The notes under the pieces: generated by a model | What the model was told of the DNA's origin: nothing | The model's database searches: none | What the model saw: only the letters and a program-made list of their open reading frames with translations | Part shown: piece after piece, positions 11,690-22,490 of the stretch | Layout of the letters: each line of letters starts with the position of its first letter | Numbering within the stretch: position 1 is the stretch's first letter | Source: Ypsolopha sequella | Taxonomy: Eukaryota; Arthropoda; Insecta; Lepidoptera; Ypsolophidae | DNA: 64,000 nt | Direction: 5' to 3' | NCBI GenBank assembly: GCA_934047225.1 | Contig: OW203989.1 | Location: forward strand, 2,765,977 to 2,829,976 | Made by a program: the position numbers and the translations under genes

Positions 11690-11765
11690 TGGGTCTCGAG
11701 CCCGTTTCTTCCACGTGTCGCGGTCACGCGCTTGTCTGCGGCTTACCCACTGTGTCCACCGAGAG
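11690..11765 (-). pseudogene. LINE reverse-transcriptase C-terminal remnant
   Basis: The minus strand reads GVSRRQARDRDTWKKRARDP, the basic tryptophan-containing end typical of insect LINE ORF2. Only about 25 codons are recognisable. Confidence 0.35.
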
Positions 11766-12740
11766 ATCTACTGGACTGCATGTGTTTCTCTCATTGAAAT
11801 CAGCGGAATATGTGTAAACCTACATGGTACTGTGATATGCACACAGTCTACTCGGGATCTCGTAGGGATTTTGTTGAATTATACCACTTTGTTTTTACTT
11901 TGACTTTCTTGTATTATTTCTTTTTTCTATTTCGTTCCTAATTTTCACACATATATTAAGGGAGGGGAGCTCTGAATGTCGTAGAGCACTCACTTGTCGT
12001 ATTTCTTCAAAACTCTAGAAGGAATATTTATAGATGGAGAACCACCTTCACACCGATAGGACTCTCTAAGGAATCTTGCTCGTGTTTTGTCTGAAAGATC
12101 TTTTATACTCGATCTATATTTATTTTTGGAAAACACGAAATAATTCAGTCAATGCGACGTATGTCGATCCATAAAGGTTATCGATTGTCAACTAAACACG
12201 AACAAATAGTCCTTTAACCTACCTATAAAACCTAGCCTTACCTAAACCTAACATATTGCCTAGCTATATGTTACAGTACATGCTGAAAAACAGCGCTGTT
12301 TGTTATTTTTTTACATTTTGCAGACGACATTTCCTGAGCCTGCATCCATTTGTCAAAACAGTACCTGTTTATTTTAAGTTTGCCTTTTTTATTTCATATT
12401 CTCTTCCAAATTTTTGTAATAACTTGATGCTCCAACTAAGTAATGCACACACATATACTCACGAAGGTTTTGTGTGATTTGTGTGCATTTCACGCTTTGT
12501 TCTATAAAAGAGAGGAAGCATGAGGTTACAATACTATATATCTGAAATTATGAACAAATTGTTATATGTTAATTTTTAATATCAATTCTACACAAATATT
12601 ATTAAATGACTTATTCGTTTTAAAAGTAAAATCTAAGACACGTTCGGCAGGTTTACTTTTGTTTTGCAGCGAACTCACTTCGCAATTAGTTGTAATAAAT
12701 AAATTTCTTGTCGTTTCACCTAGCGACAGTCAAGAACTAA
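11766..12740. other. Unassigned DNA
   Basis: No recognisable gene. The ORFs at 11715, 12256 and 12566 have no motifs and no gene-like context. Confidence 0.4.
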
Positions 12741-13425
12741 TTTTTCAATGCCAGTGCTCGTAAAGGCCCACTTTTTATGCATCAAAACCGAACAGAAAGT
12801 CGATGATTTTGCCCTAGGGCTATATTATTATTAATTTTAATTTATTTACAATGGTTGGCTAACTTGCAGCCTTTCATGTGTACCATAAATGTTATCCTTT
12901 TTTTTTCTACTGTTTAACGGCTCTGGATACAGTCCTTTTGAGCCAATCATAATTTATAGTTCACAAGATTATAATTTGTTTTATTTCCTCACACTATGCA
13001 TTGACAAACGTAGTATGATACACGGGCGTAAGAGCAATAAATTACTCGGTTACGTTTAAAACACTCGCTACGCTCGTGTTTTAAATCGTCCTCGTAAATT
13101 AACACACATGCACCCCTTAGCTACTTCCATAATATGGACGCATGCAGGATGTTATTTTTCTTTTATTATATACATATTTCTTTTGTTTACTTATTATTAC
13201 TTTAATTAATTTTTGTAAATTTTAAATTTTAAGCTAATTTTTGAAACTGTTTTCTAAAACCAAAGCTGTGGACTGCAGGAGCGGAGTCTTCTGATACAGG
13301 TATTTTTACTTAAAAGAAGGCTCCAGCTGTAATTGTAATTATGTAAATATTTGGTTAACACAATAAACATTTTTGATTTTTTGATTTTATTCCTTTTCGC
13401 CCTTGTAGCATAAACTACTATAATG
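12741..13425 (+). repeat. Hairpin-ended dispersed repeat, copy D, split by an insertion
   Basis: Begins TTTTTCAATGCCAGTGCTCG. The sequence matches copies B and C to CGTCCTCGTAA near 13100, is interrupted by a ~285-bp insertion, and resumes as TTATTCCTTTTCGCCCTTGT near 13388, ending GCATAAACTACTA. Confidence 0.75.
13102..13387 (+). mobile_element. Short LINE/SINE 3' segment nested in copy D
   Basis: The inserted block ends AACACAATAAACATTTTTG followed by ATTTTTTGATTTT, a non-LTR style tail. It has no ORF. It lands in the AT-rich part of the terminal hairpin. Confidence 0.6.
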
Positions 13426-13604
13426 GAAGAGTTTCCACCAGGAAAGTTTCAATAATCATGATCTTTGACTGACTGAACCATACTAGGCCGTCGTAAATTA
13501 TAATGCCTTTGCTTGCCAATGAGCTTTGCCAATATTGTACTACGATTAACTAAAAAAATCCTTTACGCACAAAAAAAGAAAATTCTGTTCCCTGAAAAAA
13601 CGAC

Positions 13605-13862
13605 ATGGATCCCCAAAATGATGTCAGAGGTGTTTCCAAGTGTGGACAGTGAAATGCAAGTCACAGTCCACACTCGTACAAACACTTTTCACCGAAGATT
13701 TTTATGTCCCAGCGTGATGGGTGGTGACCCCAATTGGCGTGATCCGGGCACTAATTAGAAACACAGCTTTACGTGTGGCACGAAGCACGCAGGTCGAACA
13801 CAAATGTGCCTGCAGGATTTAAACCTGCTATCTCTAGATAAGTAGTACTCCTCGAACCACTC
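13605..13862 (-). repeat. tRNA-derived SINE, near complete
   Basis: ATGTCAGAGGTGTTTCC, CAAGTCACAGTCCACACTCG, CACCGAAGATTTTTATGTCC, CAGCGTGATGGGTGGTGA and, at the far end, a tRNA-like head read on the minus strand (CAGGATTTAAACCTGC is the T-arm). Confidence 0.6.
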
Positions 13863-13953
13863 TACAGCTACAAATATTCACGAAGTCCGTATGTCTATGG
13901 TTGTAGTACTGACGTGTACAGATAAACATGTTTTGTGTGTGTGTGTATATATA

Positions 13954-14130
13954 TATAAGGCCCGGCTATTAAGGATGGATATACTGCCATCCATCGGTCC
14001 CATGCATGGTGGGCCTCCTGATTTTTTTCCTGTGAGCTGTTCTCTTATTCTCCCCCGAATTACTTCGAGGGGGTCTCCAAGTAGGATGGTGGTACTTCCA
14101 CAGTCGAGCTCGGCATCAGCTCTACCACCT
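13954..14130 (-). repeat. RTE-like LINE fragment (minus)
   Basis: ATAAGGCCCGGCTATTAAGG to CATCAGCTCTACCACCTAAA matches the 33752 copy. It is head-to-head with the plus copy at 14172. Confidence 0.65.
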
Positions 14131-14171
14131 AAAAAAACACACACGTTGTGTGCACACACGCCCACCGTGAG

Positions 14172-14421
14172 GCCCACCGTGCATGGGACCGATGGATGGC
14201 GGTATATCCATCCCTAATTGCCGGGCCTGGTATGGAACAGACTGGTAACGGGAAGCGGCGTCACTGGTGCGAGGGTTCCGGCACCACGCTCACCAACCCG
14301 CCTGCCCAGCGTGTGTGAGTATGGGCAATTCTTCCAGGATGACCGCCGGGAGTGGCAAAGTCGTGGAAAGGCTTATGTCCAGCAGTGGACGAACTAGGCT
14401 GATGTATGGATGGATGGATGG
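14172..14421 (+). repeat. RTE-like LINE 3' fragment, plus copy
   Basis: GCATGGGACCGATGGATGGC to the (GATG)n tail. Same family as 5001. Confidence 0.7.
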
Positions 14422-14433
14422 TGTGTGTGTGCG

Positions 14434-15306
14434 CGTTTTATAGCGCTCCCGCTGCATGCACTACTACAAACATAGCCAAACGGACTGCGTGAGATCGAAC
14501 ATGTATCACAGATGCCAATTAGTCCTTTTACGTTTTATAGCGCTCCCGCTGCATGCACTACTACAAACATAGCCAAACGGACTGCGTGAGATCGAACATG
14601 TATCACAGATGCCAATTAGTCCTATTACGTTTTATAGCGCTCCCGCTGCATGCACTACTACAAACATAGCCAAACGGACTGCGTGAGATCGAACATGTAT
14701 CACAGATGCCAATTAGTCCTATTACGTTTTATAGCGCTCCCGCTGCATGCACTACTACAAACATAGCCAAACGGACTGCGTGAGATCGAACATGTATCAC
14801 AGATGCCAATTAGTCCTATTACGTTTTATAGCGCTCCCGCTGCATGCACTACTACAAACATAGCCAAACGGACTGCGTGAGATCGAACATGTATCACAGA
14901 TGCCAATTAGTCCTATTACGTTTTATAGCGCTCCCGCTGCATGCACTACTACAAACATAGCCAAACGGACTGCGTGAGATCGAACATGTATCACAGATGC
15001 CAATTAGTCCTATTACGTTTTATAGCGCTCCCGCTGCATGCACTACTACAAACATAGCCAAACGGACTGCGTGAGATCGAACATGTATCACAGATGCCAA
15101 TTAGTCCTTTTACGTTTTATAGCGCTCCCGCTGCATGCACTACTACAAACATAGCCAAACGGACTGCGTGAGATCGAACATGTATCACAGATGCCAATTA
15201 GTCCTATTACGTTTTATAGCGCTCCCGCTGCATGCACTACTACAAACATAGCCAAACGGACTGCGTGAGATCGAACATGTATCACAGATGCCAATTAGTC
15301 CTATTA
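14434..15306. repeat. 97-bp minisatellite, 9 units
   Basis: Units start CGTTTTATAGCGCTCCCGCT at 14434, 14531, 14628, 14725, 14822, 14919, 15016, 15113 and 15210. They are nearly identical; the visible variation is CCTTTTACG versus CCTATTACG at the junction. About half of each unit (ACTACTACAAACATAGCC through ACTGCGTGAGATCG) matches the right TIR of the elements at 448 and 15421. Confidence 0.95.
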
Positions 15307-15420
15307 CACTTTGTAACTCAAATGTTTGTAATACAGTCATACTTGCAAAGTCCTTCAAAACGTATTCAACCTTCAACCGAACGGTGAACTTAGTATTATA
15401 AAGGTTACACATGCTCTTCG

Positions 15421-16996
15421 TACAGATGTTCTATTTCACGAAGTCCGTTTGACTATGGTTGTTGTAGTTCATGCACACACACTTTTTAGGGTTCCGTTCC
15501 CAAAGGGTAACCAACGGGACGCTATTACTAAGACTCCGCTGTCCATCCGTCTGTCCGTCTTTCACCAGGCTGTATCTCATGAACCGTGATAGTTAGGCAG
15601 TTGAAATTTTCACAGATGATGTATTTCTGTTGCCGCTTTAACAAGGTTTAGGTTTAAGATTCTTTATTTCTCTTCAGAACATTTACATATTCACTTAAAA
15701 TGAGAACATAATAATATCTAACTAAAGTTAAATATATTACACGACCAGTGGGTCCAGTGCAAGCTGACATATTGTAGTGCTCAAACACAACAGTTATTAC
15801 ATCAGATATGTATACTAAAGTTAAATATATTACACGACCAGTGAGTCCAGTGCAAGCTGACATATTGTAGTGCTCAAACACAACAGTTATTACATCAGAC
15901 ATGTATACTAAAGTTAAATATATTACACGACCAGTGGGTCCAGTGCAAGCTGACATATTGTAGTGCTCAAACACAACAGTTATTACATCAGACATGTATA
16001 CTAAAGTTAAATATATTACACGACCAGTGAGTCCAGTGCAAGCTGACATATTGTAGTGCTCAAACACAACAGTTATTACATCAGATATGTATAATAAAGT
16101 TAAATATATTACACGACCAGTGGGTCCAGTGCAAGCTGACATATTGTAGTGCTCAAACACAACAGTTATTACATCAGACATGTATACTAAAGTTAAATAT
16201 ATTACACGACCAGTGGGTCCAGTGCAAGCTGACATATTGTAGTGCTCAAACACAACTGTTATTACATCAGATATGTATACTACAGTTAAATATATTACAC
16301 GACCAGTGGGTCCAGTGCAAGCTGACATATTGTAGTGCTCAAACACAACAGTTATTACATCAGACATGTATACTAAAGTTAAATATATTACACGACCAGT
16401 GGGTCCAGTGCAAGCTGACATATTGTAGTGCTCAAACACAACAGTTATTACATCAGATATGTATTCTAAAGTTAAATATATTACACGACCAGTGGGTCCA
16501 GTGCAAGCTGACGTATTGTAGTGCTCAAACACAACAGTTATTACATCAGATATGTATACTAAAGTTAAATATATTTCACGATCAGTGGGACCAGTGCAAG
16601 CTGACATATTGTAGTGCTCAAACACAACAGTTATTACATCAGATATGTATACTAAAGTTAAATATATTACACGACCAGTGGGTCCAGTGCAAGCTGACAT
16701 ATTGTAGTGCTCAAACACAACAGTTATTACATCAGATATGTATACTAAAGTCTAAAACCAAAATAAAATAAATATTTTAAGGGGCTCCCATGCAACAAAC
16801 GTGATTTTTTTGCCGTTTTTATAGATAGTGGTACGGAACGCTTCGTGCGCGAGTCCGACTCGCATTTGGCGGGTTTTTTTTAGTTTGCGTAACCTCGGGT
16901 GCGTTACAAAACGCTCACACACACAAAACGTGTTTATCTGTACACGTCACTACTACAACCATAGACAAACGGACTTCGTGAGATAGAATATCTGTA
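15421..16996. mobile_element. TIR family copy 2, swollen by an internal minisatellite
   Basis: The left TIR starts TACAGATGTTCTATTTCACG and the right ends GTGAGATAGAATATCTGTA. Inside is GGGTTCCGTTCCCAAAGGG (15489), CTGTATCTCATGAACCGTG, then the 93-bp array, then GGGGCTCCCATGCAACAAAC, GTACGGAACGCTTCGTGCGC, GAGTCCGACTCGCATTTGGC. No transposase ORF. Confidence 0.7.
15721..16750. repeat. 93-bp minisatellite, about 11 units
   Basis: The unit begins ACTAAAGTTAAATATATTAC and contains CGACCAGTGGGTCCAGTGC and GTGCTCAAACACAACAG. Spacing is 93 bp. The period is a multiple of three, so one minus-strand frame stays open for 354 codons with a 31-residue repeat. A minus-strand AATAAAGAATC just before it (near 15660) hints that the array grew in the 3' part of a nested retroelement. 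Confidence 0.95.
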
Positions 16997-17061
16997 ATGT
17001 AATTACAAGTTCGTTTAATAGAATTCGGGTCCTAAAATGTAGATATTTATTACTTTAAGTA

Positions 17062-17110
17062 CTAGCTTCTGCCCGCGGCTTCACTCGCGTGGCCTACAGG
17101 AAACAAATGT
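17062..17110 (+). repeat. Short CTTCTGCCCGCGGCTTC repeat fragment
   Basis: ACTAGCTTCTGCCCGCGGCT followed by TCACTCGCGTGG: a common lepidopteran dispersed-repeat start, also at 17920 and 34613. Confidence 0.5.
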
Positions 17111-17841
17111 CATATTTTTTTTTCAGAAACAATCATTGTAAGCGCTCTCACTTCGTCTCAATTAAATAAACAAACTGACAATATCCCAAGCAATACTAGC
17201 GAGGCCGAAAAACTCGCATGTTTGGATTTCGGCCTCGCTAGATACTCCCGGCTTCCGCGACGCTGCGTAGAACTTTGTAAACTAAAGTCGTTCATTACTC
17301 ACTGAACTAACATATTATAGAAGGTATCTGAGCAATTAGTTTTTACTTTTAAAGTTCAATAGGTAATAAAAAATAGTGAGTGTGAGTGAAAAAAAAAATG
17401 AAAAATGAAAAATTTATTTATTGCGAAAAAAGCTTAAAAATAGAATTATTAGTTGCTGGAACATCCTATTAAGTATTTAAACAATACCTGTGCCAGGATG
17501 CCCCGCACCTCCATTTGTATCATTATAATATATGTACTAGTTACTTATTACAATTTTACAAAGTAAACGACGAAGAAGGTAAATAGTAAGTCTAACTTAA
17601 TAATATATTATTTAGTAAGCTAAGTGAATGTGTTAGTGCATGGAAATTGGATAAGGGGAGTAGTATGTGTGATTATGTGGTTTTGAGAGTCGCTCTCTAG
17701 CCCTTCGAATAATGTCTTGGGATCAGTATTATAATAGTTGTGAGTTAGTGAGTAAATAGTTGATATGATCCCGTATCTACCTTCCAGTCCCATCATCAGA
17801 CCCTGGTCATCATGTTTTACAATAAGCCTTAGAACGGACGA
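17111..17841. other. Unassigned DNA with one perfect hairpin
   Basis: No gene recognised. The hairpin at 17196 is listed separately. Confidence 0.4.
17196..17241. repeat. Perfect 15-bp-arm hairpin
   Basis: CTAGCGAGGCCGAAA, 16-base spacer, TTTCGGCCTCGCTAG. It is GC-rich in an AT-rich setting. Confidence 0.7.
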
Positions 17842-17915
17842 ACGGACACAGGACTGATAAAAGTTACATAGGTAAATTATAATATACCTATGTAACTTTT
17901 ATTAGTCTTGTCCGT
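17842..17915. repeat. Short foldback element
   Basis: ACGGACACAGGACTGATAAA with AGTTACATAGGTA is mirrored by TACCTATGTAACTTTTAT and TAGTCTTGTCCGT around a ~8-base loop. Confidence 0.7.
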
Positions 17916-17917
17916 TA

Positions 17918-18125
17918 TATATAGCCTTTTGCACGCGGCTCCACCCACGATTATTAACCTCTGCCCCGTTTTCGGTGTGGGCATTATTTTAATAACACCC
18001 CTTATAGCCTATATGTTGAACAGGGTCACTAGGAAAAAAAAACACATCCAAATCCGTAAAGTGGTTCCGGAGATGTGCGTGAACAAACAGACAGACAGAC
18101 AGACAGACAGAAAAGAGTTCTAAAA
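17918..18125 (+). repeat. SINE-like repeat with ACAG tail
   Basis: Starts TAGCCTTTTGCACGCGGCTC, contains ATCCAAATCCGTAAAGTGG and GTTCCGGAGATGTGCGTG, and ends in (ACAG)n. This layout is widespread in moth and butterfly genomes. Confidence 0.6.
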
Positions 18126-18723
18126 ATCGCTGATTTGTATTCTATTACTCTTATTTAGTCACCCCCTTTCTATTTTCATTACTTTTTTTCAATATACAGA
18201 CACACCGGGTTATACTCTTTTATTATATGTATGTATTGATTGATTACATTATTTTCCATTACAAGATGCTTTTTGATTTGGGAGGTGGGTGTGAAAGACT
18301 TATGATAAGAAACATCAGTGGTTGAGGGGGGGGGGGGGGCTAAGGGTAGGTTTTATTCAGGAATCTATAGTAAATATCATACTATTGAAATAAGGTGTAG
18401 GTAAGTAAATTTGGTATAGTCCTAGCGGTACTAAAACTGAAAAAAAAAAACAGTATATATTATTAACTACATTATAGAATGTAGTTATAAAAGGAATTTA
18501 GTCTAACATCATAGCTTATGCAGTTCACGACAAAAAAAAGCGATTTTATGATTTTATTTTTCTTCAGATATATACGATACAACTTTAATTTTCTGAACAT
18601 TGCAAAAAATTATTCAAAGTATACAATGTATAGTATAAGCTTAAGAATTGCCACTTACCTGTTACTTGGAAATTTGACAATAAAAAACGAAATAAAAGAA
18701 ATGAAATTGTTGATCCAACAACT
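18126..18723. other. Unassigned AT-rich DNA with a 14-G run
   Basis: A homopolymer of 14 G lies at 18326-18339. No gene. The 145-codon ORF starting at 18518 runs into the MITE and is not supported as coding. Confidence 0.5.
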
Positions 18724-18888
18724 GGGGCTCTACCGCGTAATTCTCATTTGTATCAACTTCAAGCAAATGCATGCGAAATTCAACACGTGCAAAAGAGATG
18801 GCATGTTAGGCGGGCGTCGTCGCACGCACGTCAAATTTCAATCTCAAGTTGATGTTGATGAAAATGAGAATTACGCGGTAGACCCACT
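18724..18888. mobile_element. Inverted-repeat MITE, copy 2
   Basis: GGGGCTCTACCGCGTAATTC to TTACGCGGTAGACCC. Close to copy 1 (3109), including the altered left inner arm. Confidence 0.75.
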
Positions 18889-19214
18889 GATCCATTTACA
18901 ATTTTACACTCGGTATGTGGCAATGCGAGTCGAAGCGGGATTGGTAAAATTCTAGCTAAAATGTATGGAGTTCGACAGATAAAACAGGTTTTTACGGTCG
19001 AGAAGGCTAATTCGACAGACTGAGGATTACTCTCCTAGTTCTCATTTTCTAAGTTTTGAACGGATATAACTAAAATGGTCACTTCTCAGCTCCTTTAAGT
19101 TGCTCAACAGCGCAATGATACGTAAAAAAATGATTGGAGCAATATTGGTGTTACTCTCAGGGATACAAGCATATATTTTGTGTCTTCAAGAAAATCTCGA
19201 TAAGGCGCTTAACA

Positions 19215-19690
19215 TCACCAAATAGGTACTTTCTAAAGCCTACTCCTCTTTTATGGCCAAACCAAAAATATTGAAAAAATGTATTATGGATTATCAACTC
19301 TAGGACAACATATGCAACATTTTTCTTTTTCGTACCACCAAAAATTCTATATGAAAAATTGTTTTAACTGAAATGGTGTTTTTTGGTTTGAATTCCCTAC
19401 TGCTCCTAAGCGGCTTGATCGAATTAATTTCTTTATACTTTGATAAATAGATATACTTGATAGCTTTAAATATAACATACGATTATTCAATCGAATAATC
19501 ACGTATATGTGAAAAGTATTATTTTCTCCTATTTCACCTTATCAAGGACGCAGCGAGCGTCGTAACAGCCACCGCGCATTGTGCGCTGATATGAATGTTA
19601 TTTCAATGTCGTTTCCGTTGATATTCGTACAGACAAATATCGAGCTGCTAATTTGGCGATGGTAATCGCCTTAAATAAACAAAGACAACA
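19215..19690 (+). repeat. Dispersed repeat shared with 33240 and 52205
   Basis: 19215-19425 (GCCTACTCCTC, CATATGCAACATTTTTC, AGCGGC near 19420) matches 33240-33450 inverted. 19507-19680 (GTGAAAAGTATTATTTTCTC, GTCGTAACAGCCAC, TTTCCGTTGATATTCGTAC) matches 52225 and 52762. Confidence 0.6.
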
Positions 19691-20065
19691 CATAACATCT
19701 AAAAAAATATATTGTTATGTTTTATTTTTAATCTAAGACATTATGTGTATACAAGATTTCGATATTATTAATAGAAAAACAAGACATGTTGTTATTCACA
19801 CTAAATATATTCATGTAAATTTATAAATGTAAATCATGAAAATTTCTTACATTATGACTAGAATTTTGTTTTAAAACGAAATAATGTTTGTATTAGCACG
19901 TTTAAAAAGTATAAAACAAACATTATATTTATTCTTAAAGAAAGATTTCCATTCTTGAATTAAAATAATTACTCTATTTTTCAATTCAACAATGTACTTT
20001 TCAAAAATTTAACAATATTCACCCTGCAACATAAAGTAGTAATTTAAATATACCCTAAAAACTTC
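19691..20065. other. Unassigned, strongly AT-rich DNA
   Basis: Nothing recognised. Confidence 0.4.
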
Positions 20066-20260
20066 ACATACATATACTCACGCCTGTCTCCCGAAGGGGT
20101 AGGCAGAGACTACAGATTTCCATCTGCTACGATCCTGATATATCTCTTTGGTCTCTTCTACGTCCATCAATCTGCCTCTTCTATTCCGGGCTCTTTTAAC
20201 ATTGCCATTCTTCAGTATGTCGCCACTTTGGTCAGCATACGTCCTTCTAGGGCGGTTTGA
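20066..20260 (-). pseudogene. RTE-type LINE C-terminal remnant (minus)
   Basis: The minus strand carries the CAGAGACTACAGATTTCC / CTGTCTCCCGAAGGGGTAGG end block, the counterpart of 42795-43105. This is the ORF2 C-terminus and 3' end of an RTE-like LINE. Confidence 0.6.
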
Positions 20261-20313
20261 GCTGTACCTTCGATTTGCGCACCATAAATATCTTTCGACA
20301 CTCTACTTTCATA

Positions 20314-20660
20314 ATAGTAGTTTATGCTACTAGGGCGAAAAGAAATAAATTTTAAACGTTACCGAGTAATTTATTGCCCTTACGCCCGTGTATCATACTA
20401 CGTTTTTCAATGTAAAGTGTGAGGAAATAAAACAAATATAATCTTGTGAACTTTAAATTATAATTGGCTTAAAAGAACTGTATCCAGAGCCGTTAAACAG
20501 TGAAAAAAAGTATAAAATTTATGGTACACAGAAAAAGTTGCAGGTTAGCCAACCATTGTAAAAAATAATAATAATAAAGCCCTAGGGCAAAATAATCGAC
20601 TTTCTGTTCAGTTTTGATGCATAAAAAGTGGGCCTTTACGAGCACTTGCATTGAAAAATG
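20314..20660 (-). repeat. Hairpin-ended dispersed repeat, copy E (hairpin core deleted)
   Basis: TAGTAGTTTATGCTACTAGG to GCACTTGCATTGAAAAATG. About 40 bp around the AAAACACGAGCG palindrome centre are missing: AATAAATT joins TTAAACGTTACCGAG directly. Confidence 0.8.
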
Positions 20661-20667
20661 TATTATT

Positions 20668-20868
20668 AGTAGAAGGCATCACAAACTAGAAAACAACCAA
20701 AACAAATTTAAAGTAAGCAAACATTTTGAAAAAATTCCTCGAGCCAGGTTTTGAACCTGCGACCTCCTCATGACAAGCGCACTACCGACTGCGCCACCGA
20801 AGTTTCGTTTCTGATTGACTTCTAGTCTGTAATTCACTTTAATAATAATTAGAGAATCTAATGCGATG
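20668..20868 (-). mobile_element. TIR-bounded element with tRNA-like segment, copy 1
   Basis: Ends ATCACAAACTAGAAAAC and CTTCTAGTCTGTAATTCAC are inverted repeats. Between them the minus strand (about 20736-20806) reads a tRNA-like ACTTCGGTGGCGCAGTCGG... GGTTCAAAACCTGGC. Part of the anticodon arm is deleted. Family also at 50050, 50937 and 62385. Confidence 0.6.
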
Positions 20869-20928
20869 GATTTTGCTATAAAAACATACAATCTTTGCTT
20901 CAAGAAATACCTATGCTCTATACATAAC

Positions 20929-21003
20929 AGAGTTCACGGGAATTAAACCCGTGACCTCCAGATTAGCAGTCGAGACGTTTGAAACCACTAGACTAATGCG
21001 GCT
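20929..21003 (-). repeat. tRNA-like SINE head
   Basis: On the minus strand GCCGCATTAGTCTAGTGGTT and GGTCACGGGTTTAATTCCCG form A- and B-box-like blocks with a T-arm. This resembles the SINE head at 48582. Confidence 0.5.
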
Positions 21004-21010
21004 TTTACTT

Positions 21011-22490
21011 ACAAGATGAATACAGACGATTCTAAGAAACAACCAAAGTTTGACATTAACAAGTTTATACCCCTTTATATTTACTTAACAACGGTTGTAC
21101 TAGATTAAAAGTTTGTCACAGCTTAACTCGTTTATCTTCTTTGCTATGTAAAATCAGTTTAGTTCTTAGGCGAGTTGGCGGCAAAATTTGACAGTATGAT
21201 TTACTTATGCCAGTTTACTTTGGTCCTCATTGCTTACATTACTGGGGCTGTTGTGTTGTTTTGATTTCACACTTGGAACTTTAAAATATGAAATATATAA
21301 TAATTTCGTAAAAAAATGAATGGGTAAATTTTTAGATAGAAAGTTGATTATCTGTTAAAACGCACGAGTGAAACAAATCATGTATCGTCACGACATGAAT
21401 CTCCGAGGGGGTCTCAGAGGTTTTTTGAGTATGGACTGTGAAATGCTAGCCACAATTCAAAAACGGTAGGTATCATATCCTTTTATTAGGCTTACACACT
21501 CGTAAAATACAAGATTTTTGAAATAATTCAAGTAACAAACAACGTGGTTAGGTAAAAAGTCTTTATATTATTTATTACTGAAGAGCGGTTTTGCAGCCGG
21601 ATTGTGAAAAATCCGCTTTTTTCGAATTAATCGAAACAGAACACTTAAATTCAAAATTTATTCAGTAGTTATTCAACAAAACTTTATTATCTATGTGTTG
21701 TGTATGTTGCCATCGCAAATTTACCATTGTTTTCTGTAAATTCGAAATTCAAAAATTATGAATTTAAAACATTTTGAAATTCTTATTTACAGAAGCGTGA
21801 AGTCAACAGCTTATTTTCTTCATTTTTTTTTCATAAGTGTTATCTAGGGGCATCTAACAACATCTCTATATAGTCCAAAAAGAAAAATTTTATGAATCAC
21901 CATCGTGAATATTGCCTCGTTTTTACGCAAAGTTTAGCAAGTAGTTCTTATCTATACTGGAATTAAAAAAGAGAAGAATGCAGGCGTCGTTTATGTAAAG
22001 AACACTAAGTTTATACACTTTTCTATAAATAAACAGTTATTGCTTCGTCGAAAACAATCTTAACCTGAAACTATTTCACAAATTCGGCACTTTTTGAATA
22101 TCTTGCACCTCTTGAAGAGAGATGGATCGGAGTGCGGTGTGGGGAGAGAAGGGAAACATATATAAAGATGTGTGCAAAATTTCATTGGGATCAAAGCCAT
22201 CAGGCAGTCACAAGCACCTTAAGCATTTATATACATATTATTTAAATATATAATTGGTCAGTGCGATCAGCAGAGGAAGAGGTTTAATTTAAAGATTCAT
22301 TAATAACCTGACGGTGACAGACATCGTGTGTTTTGTACAAATGTAGTTTTTATTATAGTTTCCTAAGCTTAGACTGACTAAATGGCCACTTAAACTCTGC
22401 ATGCTGTAATGTAAGTCCAAACATAAATTCGATTACTCAATGAACTCATTATCTGTCAGATAAATGTCGTGTTACGTTCCATGTCTGGAT
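21011..22490. other. Mostly unassigned DNA
   Basis: No gene recognised. A SINE tip is at 21385-21450 (ATCGTCACGACATGAATC, CCGAGGGGGTCTCAGAGG). The remainder is AT-rich. Confidence 0.4.
21385..21450 (-). repeat. SINE 3'-end fragment
   Basis: TATCGTCACGACATGAATCT and GAGGGGGTCTCAGAGG, same family as 8459. Confidence 0.55.

Larger units (their letters stand above)
13863..14433. mobile_element. TIR family copy 3: left end plus two nested RTE-like fragments
   Basis: The left TIR (ATTCACGAAGTCCG, TCTATGGTTGTAGTA, GACGTGTACAGATAAACA) is followed by GT/AT repeats, then RTE-like fragments in opposite orientation, then GTGTGTGTGCGCG. The right TIR appears to have become the 97-bp array from 14434. 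Confidence 0.5.

Noticed and set aside
14434..15306. CRISPR-like regular repeats
   Set aside because: Units are contiguous and wholly identical, with no unique spacers, in a eukaryotic setting. It is a minisatellite.
15654..16718. 354-codon repetitive ORF, possible repeat protein
   Set aside because: Artefact of the 93-bp array, whose period is divisible by three. It sits inside a TIR element with no promoter or splice support.
18518..18955. 145-codon ORF
   Set aside because: Its second half is the MITE at 18724 and matches the ORF-like reading at 3109. The first half has no motif.
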